The notes under the pieces: model-generated
Databases searched by the model: none
What the model was told of the DNA's origin: nothing
What the model saw: the letters and a program-made list of their open reading frames with translations, nothing else
Shown: piece by piece, positions 21,501-32,626 of the stretch
Position numbering within the stretch: the first letter of the stretch is position 1
Layout: each line of letters opens with the position of its first letter
Position numbers and translations under genes: made by a program
NCBI RefSeq assembly: GCF_007655135.1
Contig: NC_045131.1
Location: 1,116,001 to 1,180,000, forward strand
Length of the DNA stretch: 64,000 nucleotides
From: Punica granatum
Lineage: Eukaryota > Streptophyta > Magnoliopsida > Myrtales > Lythraceae
Direction of reading: 5' to 3'

Positions 21501-22300
21501 AAGTATTTCTTAGTCTGGAGAGGCTGGATTTTGATTGACCGTAAGAGTCTCAATGTTTCCGGCTTGATCCAGATAAGCATAGTGAGTCAGGAGCCTGTTC
21601 TATTCAACTGCTCTATCGAAGAGAACATTGCATATGGGTTGAGTGGCAGAGCTGCCATCTCGGAGGTTGAAAACGTAGCAGTAAGTTGCGAAGAGAACTC
21701 TGCACTCTGTTTACATCAGAACTTGCACTTCCTCTCAATCTTTCGGTTTATGTGTCTTAAAAGATGAAGTAAACAATGCTGCAGAGAATGGCAAATGCCC
21801 ATGATTTCATAGAGAATTTCCCAGAGAAATACCAGACGGTGGTCGGAGAGCGTGGGCTGAGGTTGTCAGGAGGACAGAAACAGAGGATTGCGATTGCAAG
21901 AGCACTCTTGATGGACCCGAGAGTCTTGCTACTGGACGAAGCCACGAGCGCCCTTGATGCCGAAAGTGAATACTTAGTCCAGGTTAGATGAGACAGAAAT
22001 CTTCCAAGATTGAATGATGAGTATCTCGAGTTTGCTTGCGTTAAAGGCTCTTGAATCCTACTTTTTGTCGATTCTGGTGTTCTATAGGATGCAATGGATT
22101 CTCTCATGAAGGGAAGGACAGTGCTTGTAATAGCTCATAGGCTCTCAACCGTGAGAACTGCAGACAGCGTAGCAGTAATATCTGATGGACAGATAGTAGA
22201 GATCGGGACTCATGAAGAACTTCTCTGCAGAGACGGCATTTACACAGCACTCGTTCAGAGGCAACTTCAAGAAGGGCCGAGGGTATCACTTGAGTCTTGA
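18278..22300 (+). CDS. ABCB27: Half-size ABC transporter, ALS1/ABCB27 type (TAP-like)
   Basis: Seventeen exons join to 647 codons (Arabidopsis ALS1 is about 644): 18278-18361, 18652-18726, 18826-18861, 18939-19013, 19192-19316, 19494-19593, 19795-19966, 20076-20194, 20277-20387, 20469-20613, 20814-20946, 21034-21109, 21201-21266, 21372-21479, 21573-21680, 21785-21982, 22088-22300. All introns are GT-AG and phases agree. One membrane domain (about residues 70-360) precedes one ATPase domain: Walker A GPSGGGKT at 433-440 (split by an intron), Q-loop Gln481, signature LSGGQ 538-542, Walker B VLLLDE 558-563, and switch His594. All catalytic residues are present, so it should be an active half-transporter working as a dimer. 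Family knowledge places ALS1 in the vacuolar membrane, where it is needed for aluminium tolerance. The start MGKKQHADW was chosen because exon 1 splices in frame to the conserved exon 2; the first exon is the least certain part. Substrate is inferred. Confidence 0.93.
18550..18591 (+). repeat. 42-base poly-G run in ABC transporter intron 1
   Basis: An uninterrupted run of 42 G is followed by (GGT)n-like sequence. It lies in intron 1 (18362-18651), about 60 bp before the acceptor. If real, it could form G-quadruplex structures in the coding-strand DNA and in the pre-mRNA. A run this long is also a known sequencing or assembly failure point, so its exact length should not be trusted. Confidence 0.85.
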
Positions 22301-22959
22301 CCACAATCACGTGTTCAGTGATGAACTTTATATATACCAGCCGCATCAGTATAGGACTAGGATAAGACCGCAGTTTGCTTCAGTGAACTGGTATGAGACC
22401 GTAGTCTTGGCAGGGTTGGTACTTCACTATATACCGATTCACGAAGATTCAGGTCGACTGTACCTTCTAATGGATTATAGCATAAACACCAAAACGATAA
22501 TTGACATTCTCAGCATGATATCGGCGAGAACTCACATAAATCTTAAGGGTAGTTCTCTGTTCTATGCAACTTCCTTCAGTCATATTCCGTGTGAGCATGT
22601 AATAGAACGGTATTCCTATTTGGGGAGAATGGCATTACTGTGTCAACAAAAGAAAATATCCATCTATGATTAGAGCCTGCACGACGCAAAAATGCTCCTT
22701 CAACGTTCTTCTCACTCAATTAATAATATTGACCAAACAATGGGTATTCCGAGTTTATCGAACCCTAAACCACTAAATTGAAAGTACTTGTAAATACAAG
22801 GCCAAAATTGAAAATGTAACTACATTGATTGTAACAGGTGACAATACTCCCGGAAAACTCCGATTTCCAGCCAAAGAAAAATAAAAGGAGTCAAAATTAC
22901 AGAAATTCATCCCAGACCAGCATGAGAAACTCCTCGTGCTGGTGCAATAAGAAAAACCC
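22301..22959. other. Convergent intergenic region between ABC transporter and eIF3m
   Basis: The two stop codons face each other across about 660 bp. This interval must hold both 3' untranslated regions. A 153-codon plus-strand frame (22212-22673) overlaps the transporter end in another frame and shows no family features, so it is not called. Confidence 0.6.
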
Positions 22960-25423
22960 TCAACGAATCATCAGTCCCTGTGTTGCCTGGGTAACATCCT
23001 CAGTTATCTTGTTAGCTTGGATGGTGTTGATGACACTCGCAACATTTTCCTGGGCACATAAAAAGGGGGCATCAGAAAAGTTACTTCCAAAGATAGCTTA
23101 CCTTGCTTGAGAATATCCAAGAAAAGGACTTTAAAAGAAGATAAAGAAATATACCCTCCATGTTGCTAGCTTTGATCGGAGCAATTCCCACTGGCGATGT
23201 CCAAACACTCGCTCACTGCAGCGGCTGTAACATTGAATGGCCATCAGACAATAATATAAGGACGAGTAATAACTGTTGTCCATTCAAACAAAAGTAGAAG
23301 CCGAGACACTCACCTCACTATGACGACTTCATTCATTTGGTCCATTTTACTGTCCAATAACTTGGCAGATATTGCTTTAACTACCCAATATTCCACCTCA
23401 TCATCATTAATCTGCAGGAATCCAAAACACTTAAACTGCATCGTGCAGGAGGCGTATCAGCAGGGGCTATAAAATAATGATGGTTTACCTGAAGAGTGTC
23501 CCTAATGACAGCATACGGAATCTGGCCAGACGCATTTGAACTGAGATCCACTAAAGACATAAGCCGCATTTTGGTAACACAGTCCTCAGGGACAAGCCCT
23601 ACAGAATAACAAGCAATCCAAGATTCAGCCTTGCCTAGAGTGCTGAAAGAATGAAGCTGGGGCCTAGGGTATGGGGGAAAGGGAGATACCAAAGTCTTTC
23701 AACAAGCTAGAGTTTGCAGCTTGAAATTCTAGGTAGGCATCCAGCCGCTGAGTCAGGAAGATCTTCAAGAGCTGATACACTAAGGAATACTGTGAATCAT
23801 TTTCTAGTTGTCCAACAGCAGGCATATCCAGCAGGTCGCACTGTCAATAGGGAAGTAATTCATCAAAGAATCGATTGAGACCGAACAATTGAACAAACAC
23901 TCAACACAAGAAGGCTAAAAAAAAAAGGAGGAAACTCAGATCACACTGTACAAATACTAGGGGGATAAACTGGCAAACTTCATCACACCTGGAATACATT
24001 AGGGGCCTTCAGGAATTCCACGACTGCTCTCACAGCCTCCTCCTTGGCCTCACTCATTGCATGTGCTTCCTCACCAGAAAAGGTGGCCAAGTATTTGGTC
24101 AAGAACTTGAAAGAATCTTTTGCTGAGCTGCAAAGACAGAACAGGGCAGTCGATCCCAGATAGATTTGGTAATTGAAATAACCAGCATACGACAACTAAG
24201 GTTATTGGGATGTGCTATTCTAGGGAACTCACAGATTTCATACCCTTTATTTTCTTTTGCCACATTCGACATGGCAAGGAAAAATTCTCGCTGATCATTG
24301 ACGTCAAGATTCCACTCTTTCAAGAAACTATCAATCTTCTTCAAAGAGGGTGCAATGTGATCAACCACTTTTCCATTAACTGCCAAATTTAAGGCTTGCA
24401 GGTACACACGAAACCGGCCATATGGAATGGTCAAGAGGTTGTATAGATTGAATAAGCTGGCAAGAAGAGTGAAGATAAGTGAGCACATACCACAAAGTTT
24501 ATAATAATCCCAAATCAAACCTGAAACTAGTTACACAAGGTTACATCTTCAAGCGGAGCGTGGGTTTGTCATTTGGTTGTTGAGCAACCTTTGCAGATAT
24601 AAGTTTTGCCATCTCAAGCATTTCATCTGCGTTTTCAGATTTGGTGACGACATTGCAGATGACGGTGAAAATGCACTCGAGATCTAGAGTACAAACAAGA
24701 AAACGAGCTTAGAAGCGAGAGTTTAGCGATTAGGAAAATAGATACTACTTTGCCGGTCAATCCGTTCATAGGGTTAGCCTTAAGATTGGACTTCATCTAT
24801 CATTACGTAAAAGAGGAGGTCAAGATCGATATTTTACACACATGCCTCTTCCATGTAATGATTTGGGAGAGGAAAGATCCATCACCTTTCTCAGATACCT
24901 TCGAGAATATCAAGTCAGCTGATGTGAGCATCAGCGAGACCAAATCCAACCACCTGCCTGCCACCATACATTCCTGAGCCTCTACACACAATCTCTCGAC
25001 CTGGGGCTCCGCAGCCTGAATTGCCACAACGAAACCATCAACCAAAAAAAAAAAAAAAAGCAGCTTTTTTTTTTACAGATTCTCTCACATTTCAACCCCA
25101 TCCAAAGACAGATCCCCAAGCAATCTCAATTGGTAAAAATCAAATCATACCAACATGTTCAACCAAATCATATTAGGTCATCAGAACAGCCCTAAGCTTA
25201 TCTCCTCTAACAATCAAGAGGTACTTCAAAGGACTCAACTTTCCCGAATTTCCAGTGCCGGGGATCATAAAAATCGAATCATATGAATCCAGTACCAACG
25301 CATCACGGGGAAAGAGGTGAAAAGGCGTACCTCCGGACCGGCATCGGCCCAGGCGAGCTCGGAGGTGAAGCGCACGACGGACAGCTGGGGATCTTCCTCG
25401 GAGGTTTGTACGACGGTCGCCAT
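22960..25423 (-). CDS. eIF3m: Eukaryotic translation initiation factor 3 subunit M
   Basis: Ten minus-strand exons join to 410 codons plus stop (Arabidopsis eIF3m is about 416): 25331-25423, 24886-25015, 24545-24683, 24244-24456, 23989-24127, 23690-23840, 23489-23598, 23314-23411, 23155-23224, 22960-23049. All are GT-AG with matching phases. The protein starts MATVVQTSEEDPQL, like plant eIF3m. It carries family stretches KVSEKDLECIF, KVAQQPNDK, LFNLYNLL, VNGKVVDHI and KYLATFSGEEA, then a PCI domain (about residues 210-370) with QCDLLDMPAV, IPYAVIRDTLQ and MDQMNEVVIVSRCSERVF. eIF3m is a structural subunit of the cytoplasmic eIF3 complex that promotes 43S preinitiation complex assembly. An in-frame upstream ATG at about 25465 would add 14 residues; the internal one matches the family. 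No defect was seen. Confidence 0.96.
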
Positions 25424-25645
25424 GATGGAGATGATTCCGCTCTCTGCAAGCCCTACAATCTCCAAAATTGGGTTCCCTCTTCGGAGTTTAGGGGTTGCAG
25501 TCGAGCAGGGAGAGTGCGTGCGAAAAACCCTAGCTCCACTGTGTCAATACGATAGATAGGGTGGGTGTCGCCTTGACGGTCGTTAACTTGCCGTCTATTA
25601 GCCGCTTATTCATCTTTCCCTAATGTATATGTATGTACATATAAT

Positions 25646-26201
25646 CAGTGTTATCATAACCGGACCGGATGATGAACCGGAAGGGGTACGGGGTCATGGG
25701 TTTATGGGTCCAACCGGGGGTTCGATGGGTCGGACCGCTCGTTTATTTAAAATAAAATAAATATTCATATTATTAAAAAAATTATGATAATTAAGATAAA
25801 AGTATGATGATTTTAAAGAAATATAACAATAGTATAAGAAAGTATCTATATTTAATATTTCTTACTTCAAAATAAATATTTTATTTTAATAAGTACTTAA
25901 AAGTAGAGTTAAAAGAACAAAAAAGTGGTGGTGGCTTGGTTGGTAGTATGCTAATATGAAAAGCAAGAGGTCATGAGTTCAAATCCTTACACAACCAACC
26001 AATTTTTACATTAAATAGGAAACCCATAAAAACCCATAGAACCGGCCGGTTTAATGAAATTTTGCTTAAAACCGGCCGGTTCAATGGGTCCGGCGGTTCA
26101 AAGCTGCTATTTCGGTTTTTAGGCGAACCGGACCGGACTTGGTGCCGGTTCCCGGTCCGACCGGTCGAACCGGCCGGTCCGGTCCGGTTCTGATAACAAT
26201 G
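25646..26201. mobile_element. hAT MITE with perfect 8-bp target duplication
   Basis: The left end CAGTGTTATCATAACCGG and the inverse of the right end CATTGTTATCAGAACCGG form terminal inverted repeats. The element is flanked on both sides by CATATAAT (25638-25645 and 26202-26209), an exact 8-bp duplication typical of hAT insertion. The inner ends are rich in CCGG palindromes (ACCGGCCGGTTCAATGG and relatives). It has no transposase. It inserted about 90 bp upstream of the exon-like end of the eIF3m 5' region, so it may lie in that gene's promoter. Confidence 0.9.
25925..25992 (+). other. tRNA-like module with A- and B-box-like motifs inside the hAT MITE
   Basis: 'tggcttggttggtagtatgc' resembles a pol III A box, and 'ggtcatgagttcaaatcc', about 40 bp downstream, resembles a B box. 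Spacing and order are those of a tRNA gene 5' half. No full cloverleaf can be drawn, so it is not a functional tRNA gene. It may be a SINE fragment carried by the MITE or a standard part of this hAT family. Confidence 0.55.
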
Positions 26202-26214
26202 CATATAATAGGGA

Positions 26215-27065
26215 AAAAAACCAATTTTAATCCTTAATTTTATCTTTTTTTTTTCATTTTTATCCTAATTTTTTTCTGTTAACTTTGTCCTTAATGTTGC
26301 ACTGTAGTCCTCCCGTCCACTTTTCTGTCAAAAGATCCATTTTCCACTAAATAATATTTTTTTTTAAAAATTCGCAAAATTTTAAAAAAATAAAGGGAGA
26401 AGATTATATAGAAGGAAAGGAAGAGGGGGAGGGGAGCAGTCGGGGCCTCGTCGGCGGCCACCCCTCCCCGTCGAGGTTGTTGGCGACCAATAGAGTCGCT
26501 GATGAAATTGCTAGGAGATGAGTTGTCACCAGCATAACCCTTAAACCCACCAATTCTTGGGAGAAAGGGCCTCACTGACTGAAACCCCTACTCTGATGAG
26601 GTCACCGATGAACTCTGGGATCACTGACGATCCTAATGGAAGAAGGGTGACCGATGGTGGGCCCCCACCCCCAAGAATCGAAAGATTCCAATTTCGGTTG
26701 GGATTCCTCGATTCTTGGGGTAGGGGGACCCTTCAATGGCCACCCCTCTCCTAGTGAGTCCCCTAGTGACTTTAGGGGTCATTGATGACCTGGTCGGGCG
26801 AGGGGTGGTTATTGGTGAGGCTCCAATCGCTCTCTTTCATCCCTTCTCTTTCTAAAAAAATTGTTAGTTTTCAAAATACATTAAATAAAATTATAATTTT
26901 AAAAATATTTTTGGATGGAAAAGTGATTTTTTAACAGAAGAAAATAAACGGTAGTACTAAAGTGAAAAAAATGTGAACGGTTAAGGACGAAATTTAACCG
27001 AAAAAGATCTATAATGAGAATTAAAAAAAACGATTTAAAAAGTTAAGAATTAAAGTTGATTTCTT
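26215..27065. mobile_element. Foldback/Mutator-like element with GC-rich core
   Basis: The outer about 120 bp on each side are imperfect inverted repeats: left 'aaccaattttaatcctta', right end inverse 'aatcaactttaattctta', then matching 'ctgttaac', 'gtccttaa' and 'cttttct' blocks. The core (about 26430-26860) is GC-rich with GTCGCTGATG- and CCACCCCTC-type stretches on both strands. No transposase ORF is present. The organisation resembles 8965-9425. Exact ends and target duplication are unclear. Confidence 0.5.
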
Positions 27066-28000
27066 TTTTTAGTATGAACTTTAATATCGGGAAACCCAAT
27101 TGGGTTTTGAATCTCCAGGAATGGTCCCAATTTGATACAAGATATATGGAAACGAACTGGAATGGTTTATCGTTATATAAAGCCGTTTTGTTTTTTTGGT
27201 GAATGACAGGGTCAACGTTCTAAATACGATAAATTAAATTAAAAAATACATAGACGAGCATGGACCTGATACATCCCAAGTAAACGGACACCTAGCCCAA
27301 CAGGGCATGTAGACAGGAAAAAAAAAAAGACTATAATCCTTTCCACTAAATACGTCTGCAAAATATGTAGACAAATGGCAGAAGAATTTAACAAAAAAAC
27401 AGTTAGTTCACTGCTAGAAATATATTAAGCTCCCAGTGGTCGATTCCTTAACCGGCGATCATATTTTGACCTGAAACTAATAGCAATTGTCGTCCCATAA
27501 CAACCACCGGAGTTGGCGTTCGTGCATGGATTGGATATGCTTCAACCCGGTAAGTCCCATAGCAGTGCCTGGGAGGCCAACAGTGTCTCTGCTGCAGTTT
27601 TAATGTCCTTCTCACAAGTTTCAGTCATCACATCTGCTCGATGCTGTCGAGTGCTCGCTTGAGGTCTCCTCCTCATCCTTTAGTCGCAATATTTGTTGTG
27701 CACGATGCTTGGGAGTTTTTTTGAGAATGCAGTGAGGCTGGAGTTGGCTTGCCCACGAAATTATTGACCTGCTGACCATCTGGAGTAGTTCTCACACCTT
27801 GAAAGCCGTGGCCTGTGGATGGGATTATGACGGCAGGCCAGATCGTCTAGTGAGAGTCGAATAAGTTGGCACATGTCTCGACATTTATGGATTTTTAAGT
27901 AATATAAATTATAAAGGATACCATCATAGAAGAAGGTTAACATTTTTTATGTTTGTAACCACAATCATATGTTAAGTTAAACCCAGTTAGATGATTGCAT
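27066..28000. other. Intergenic stretch, nothing recognised
   Basis: No transposon ends, RNA genes or convincing coding frames were found. Short open frames (for example 27761-27943, minus) lack any family feature. Confidence 0.4.
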
Positions 28001-28029
28001 GATCTATAATTGACTAATTAATACAGATA

Positions 28030-29078
28030 AACTGAAAGGATAGAAATGCAAGAAACGAGATGTTGTCAATATCTGGCCTTGATGGGGTATTATGATCAGC
28101 ATTGACAATGGTCGAGCAGTTTGTTGTTTGATATGTCTGGTGCAGCTGCACAGCAAACTCTCCGGACTCGGGTCCTCTCTGCAAACCTGTCCTGTCTCGA
28201 GAGCTGTCCACTTCATGACTGCTAAGACCATGTGTGGATACAACAACCTGTAGATGGGGTTACCCTGCCTCCAAGGCAGAAGTTCCATCACTGGGTCATC
28301 GAGTCGGAAATGGGACACTAGTGTTTGCGTTTGTCACAAAGCTAGAAGATATAATTGAGGAAATGGACAGAAGCATACTTGGTTTTGACAGAATATCAAG
28401 ATCAGTGTTGGGAACGATCTGCGGGGTTTTTCTTTGATGTCTTTGATTCTGCTGTGAAGCAAACACACCAGCAGAAGATTGCAGCCCGGCACCTTTCTAT
28501 CTTGAGAGAGTGAAGGAGAGAACAAAGTTATTCATAGTGAAGCATACAGGGAGCGCAAAGTAAGAAATTGGAACTGTGAAAGGACGGATTAATATGTGCT
28601 TTTTACCCAAAGTCGATGGAGGACTCAAATGATGGCTTGAAAGCCTCGGCTGTTTTGTTGTTTGAACTGTTGGATTCTGCTGTTGGGTTGGAAGTACATC
28701 AGCAGCAGGAAACAGCATCCGCGGTCTGATTCCTGGAGAAGCAATTGAAGTGAACAATCAGTGCTACTATTGCAGCAAACAAATGGAGAAAAGAATAAAA
28801 AAAGAGCAAGCGGAGTCATGATCTCCACTACCTGGCACAGAAGTTAGTACTGTGTTGCTTGCACGAACAAGTCATCACATGGTTTCTTCGTGTATTTTGA
28901 TTGAAGTGGTGGCTGTATGCGTGGATGGGAAGCCTGAGGAACAGAAGGCTGGCTCGGGGTTCCAATGTGGTGTGTTTTGGGAACTGTCATCGGCTCAGCT
29001 CAAGCAGGTTATTTTCTATGAGCTTCCCATAAATTTTTATTGAGTTCGTCCGGGATGGAATTCGAGATGGTGCCTCCT
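28030..29078 (-). pseudogene. Exon-like fragments of an unidentified Pro/Gln-rich protein gene
   Basis: Several minus-strand stretches look like plant exons with AG and GT borders: about 28958-29078 (peptide with APSRIPSRTNSIKIYGKL), about 28855-29000 (Pro-rich, GTPSQPSVPQASHPRIQPP), 28606-28733 (GIRPRMLFPAADVLPTQQQ), about 28400-28496 (SSAGVFASQQNQRHQRKTPQ) and about 28060-28180 (SGEFAVQLHQTYQTTNCS). I could not join them into one open frame; stops interrupt several junctions. No domain is recognised. This may be a decayed gene or a live low-complexity gene whose splicing I cannot resolve by eye. Confidence 0.3.
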
Positions 29079-31467
29079 GTGGGAAAACGGGAGAGAATGC
29101 TCGTCGTGTTAACTACCATTTCTGTAGATATATAATGACAGGAACATGTAATAACTTATTGGCTAACAATTCGGAATACGCATCCGGCAAATCTGCTACC
29201 AGTAAAACTTAAAAGCCGCCCAAGTAAATTCGTACCGACTGCATCTTTATACGACAAGCTAAGGGACTAGTCCAAAACTGCCGATGGAGGCTTGGCCGCC
29301 AGTAAAATCTTCTCTCGGAATCCAATGGTGCTTCAAAGAACCGTCAGAGGTCAGAAAATGCAGCAGTCATTTAATTAGAGAACCTCGAAAAACTGAAATA
29401 GTATAAACGGGAACGAACATAAGGATTGTTAGGTCGCTCTCTTTCCTCGGCATCAATAAAGAAAACTGATGCTGGGAGAGTTTTGTTCCTTAGTGGGCCG
29501 ACCCGGCTTAATTGGATTAGTCGGGATCTATTGAACTTTCAAATACCAGCGTTTACATTAAAATAAAAAAAGAAGAAGAAAAAAAAAAGAATGCTCTCCA
29601 TTTCCTTCCGTTGAGATCACTTCGTTGATGTGCTCTGCTACTGTTTACGGGTTATGTTGGCCTACGGCTACTATTGTGTGGAATAATTATATACGAGCTT
29701 ATTTTAATTATACATACGCCGTATTTCATATTGTAATTAAGCATTCGTAATATTAAATATAATAAGTTATATATGATTGATTTCAATATTCTAACGTGAT
29801 CATCAATTTTATATATAAAATGTAAATATTAATGTAATAAAATTAAAAGTTTCCAATCCATTTTTTTCATATATATAATTTATTAATATTATATGCTTTT
29901 TTGGTATAATTTTAATAATTTATTTTAGCTTACTTCTATTTAAAAAAGATATTATATTTTTTTGTTAGTATTTCGATGTTTTCAAACTATATTATTTTTA
30001 TTCAATATTTTCAAATTATATTATTTTTATAATTTTAGAATAAAATTTATCTTTTTTTTCTTACGTTTTCAAATGCATTAATGAAAGTCATTTATTGGGC
30101 TTCGAGTTGATTTTATTAATATATAAATATTTGATTTGATTTGCCTAAGTAAACGCAATTTTATCATATAGTAGCTTATATAATAGACACCTATTGAAAT
30201 ATTTGTCGGATATCTAGCAGATATCTCCTATAACAAAAAAAAAATGCAACATCTATACAAAGAATTATTTTTATTAAAACAACATTGAGATCATGCTATT
30301 TTCTGGCTGTTCCTAAATTGATTTCTCCTGCTAAGGAAAAATTATACGATGGCATAAAGAAAAAATTTGGTGAACACTGAGAAAAAAAAAAGGTTCAAGT
30401 TAAATTCAAATCTATTATATTTTATGAGGGAAAAAAGCATATAAATTATTGCTATATTTGTTTTCAAAATTTGATTTTATTTAACTTAATTTAATTTTAC
30501 TTTTCATTTAATTCAATGACACAATCATTACTTTTTTTAATCTTTTTCTTCAAATTATCTCTTGTACTTTTTCTTATATATTATTTAAATTATTTTTTAA
30601 TATTAAATTATCTCGACTATTCAACATTTTTTCCTCAATTCAACAACATAATCATTACTTTTTTATTTTCTTCTTCAAATTCTCTCATATACTTTTTCTA
30701 ACTACTTTTGCCTTCGTCTTCTCGAGTTAAATTAAATCAAGCTTAACTTCGTATCAAACGCTATGTTGGTTTACCCGACGCTGGTGCTCGATCAAATCTT
30801 ATTTTGTATTTTTAACATACTAGCCCATATATTATTATTCGACCTTGGTGCTCGATCACATCTTATTTTTAGATCAAATTTAACTCATAAATTTTAAAAT
30901 CCTGTGATTTTAATAAACAAGAACATATATAAAATGCTCATGGCTCTCAATCCGGCACTATAACAGCGAATTCCATGCGGTAAGTCAATAATCAAGAAAT
31001 ATTTTTAGACAAACTATCACTTTAATAACCTCCTCAATCTCCCTTGTAACTGAAAAGAAATGTTGAAATGGGATGAATGATCTTTGGAATCAGTAAAAGT
31101 GAGACCTAACTATTATTGAATAACTAGATCACGTTGTATTAGTAAGACTGATACTTTAAATTAAACGATTATGCCATCTTAAAATCTCACATAATATTAT
31201 AGCATAATTTCAATATGTCGCGTAAGCTTTTGCCCCTATTCTATTAATTAATTTCACAATATTAGCCTTCGAAAATTAATCTAATCCACGCGAGTTTTTT
31301 TTTTTGGTGAGCTAATAAGGGATTTGTGGACGTTGCCGACTAACAAAACCAGTAAAATACTCTATTATCTGATAAGTTATTATTATTTTAAGCAAGGAGG
31401 GGGAGTATTAAATAATAAGTAATTGATAAGATTAATTCTTTAGATTAGACGGTGAGCTTCACATAAC
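29079..31467. other. Intergenic AT-rich region
   Basis: It is largely above 70% A/T from 29690 onward with many homopolymer tracts. No gene was found. A truncated SINE-like copy lies at 29465-29580. Confidence 0.5.
29465..29580 (+). repeat. SINE-like repeat, 3' part
   Basis: 'tgctgggagagttttgttcc...ccgacccggcttaattgg...tcaaataccag' matches the 3' part of the SINE-like copy at 53400-53670 (inverse) and ends in an A-rich tail. The 5' promoter-box part is missing, as expected for incomplete reverse transcription. Confidence 0.5.
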
Positions 31468-31470
31468 TAA

Positions 31471-32176
31471 GGGCCCGTTTGGTTCTGGTATAGAAACGGG
31501 AACATAATAAGATGAAATGAGACGGAGTCGGAAACGGAATGACAAATTTTCATTTTTTTTTAATTTAATAAGGAATTCGAATTCAATTTCATTTGCTTCT
31601 ATTTGTTTCATTGCCTATGGAATCGGAATCAAATTTTAATATATGATAATTATTTGCAATACTTCAAGTCAATAATTAACAAGTATCCATGCGGCTCAAT
31701 AATCATTCATATACCATATATAAAGAATAAAAAAATTCTTAAAATACACCAAATTTATTCAATAACATGATATTAAGAAAAAAATTAGAACTAAAGTTCA
31801 GTCGAATTTCGCAGAAAGCATCGCAATATTGCTTTGTAATTATTCAAAATATGTAAAACAAACTTAATAAAGTGCGATATTTTGGTTGACGATATTTACT
31901 GATTAGAAAAATCTTTCCATTGACAATTACTAGATTTCGTTTCAACGTTTGATTAAATTTTTTGAGCAAAATTTTATTAAAGAAAAAAACAAATAAAATT
32001 AATTTTTGATTCCCCTTCCTCATTCCTCCCTAGGCGGACCCAGGAAATGGATGGGGGAATCGATTCAGTTTCCGATTTGGCTCAAACAAACATCAACAAT
32101 CAAACAAACATCAACAATCAGAATGATCCATTTCAATTCCGATTCCCCTCTCAATTTACATGAATCAAACGGATCC
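31471..32176. mobile_element. PIF/Harbinger (Tourist-like) element
   Basis: It starts GGGCCCGTTTGGTTC and ends with the near inverse GAATCAAACGGATCC (12 of 15 positions match). It is flanked by TAA on both sides (31468-31470 and 32177-32179), the family's usual 3-bp target. There is no transposase. The inside is AT-rich with a direct 'caaacatcaacaatc' repeat near the right end. Confidence 0.75.
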
Positions 32177-32626
32177 TAAATGAGCTAAAGCACAAAAAGA
32201 ATGAGAAATGAGGTATAGTACAGTAGTAAATTCCGTCGTACTGAAATGAATAAATCAATAAGACTTCTTGTATCCCTTTATTTCTCCTTCTTCCTCTATC
32301 CTCTACGAGATTGGTGCCATAGTAACCAAGATACAAAAAAATGCATATAGAAGAAAAAAACAAAGAGTACTTTGAACATCAGACCTGAATTTGATATGGA
32401 CATCTCTTACAACATAAATTAATAAGATGTAACCAAAACTTTTATGTCTTCGATTCTGATCTTGATGCATATAAGATCCTCGACTGAACAGGATCTAAAC
32501 ATTTTAGGAGGATCCTTGGTAGGTAGGCCGGATATTATTGACCTATAAGGAAACTAATCTCTCGGTGCAAATTACCGACTCAATTAGGGCGGGTGATATT
32601 ATGTCATCTTGTCTTCTTTTGTAAGA

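Noticed and set aside
25925..25992. Possible tRNA gene
   Set aside because: A- and B-box-like motifs are present, but no acceptor stem or anticodon arm can be drawn. Kept only as a tRNA-like module.
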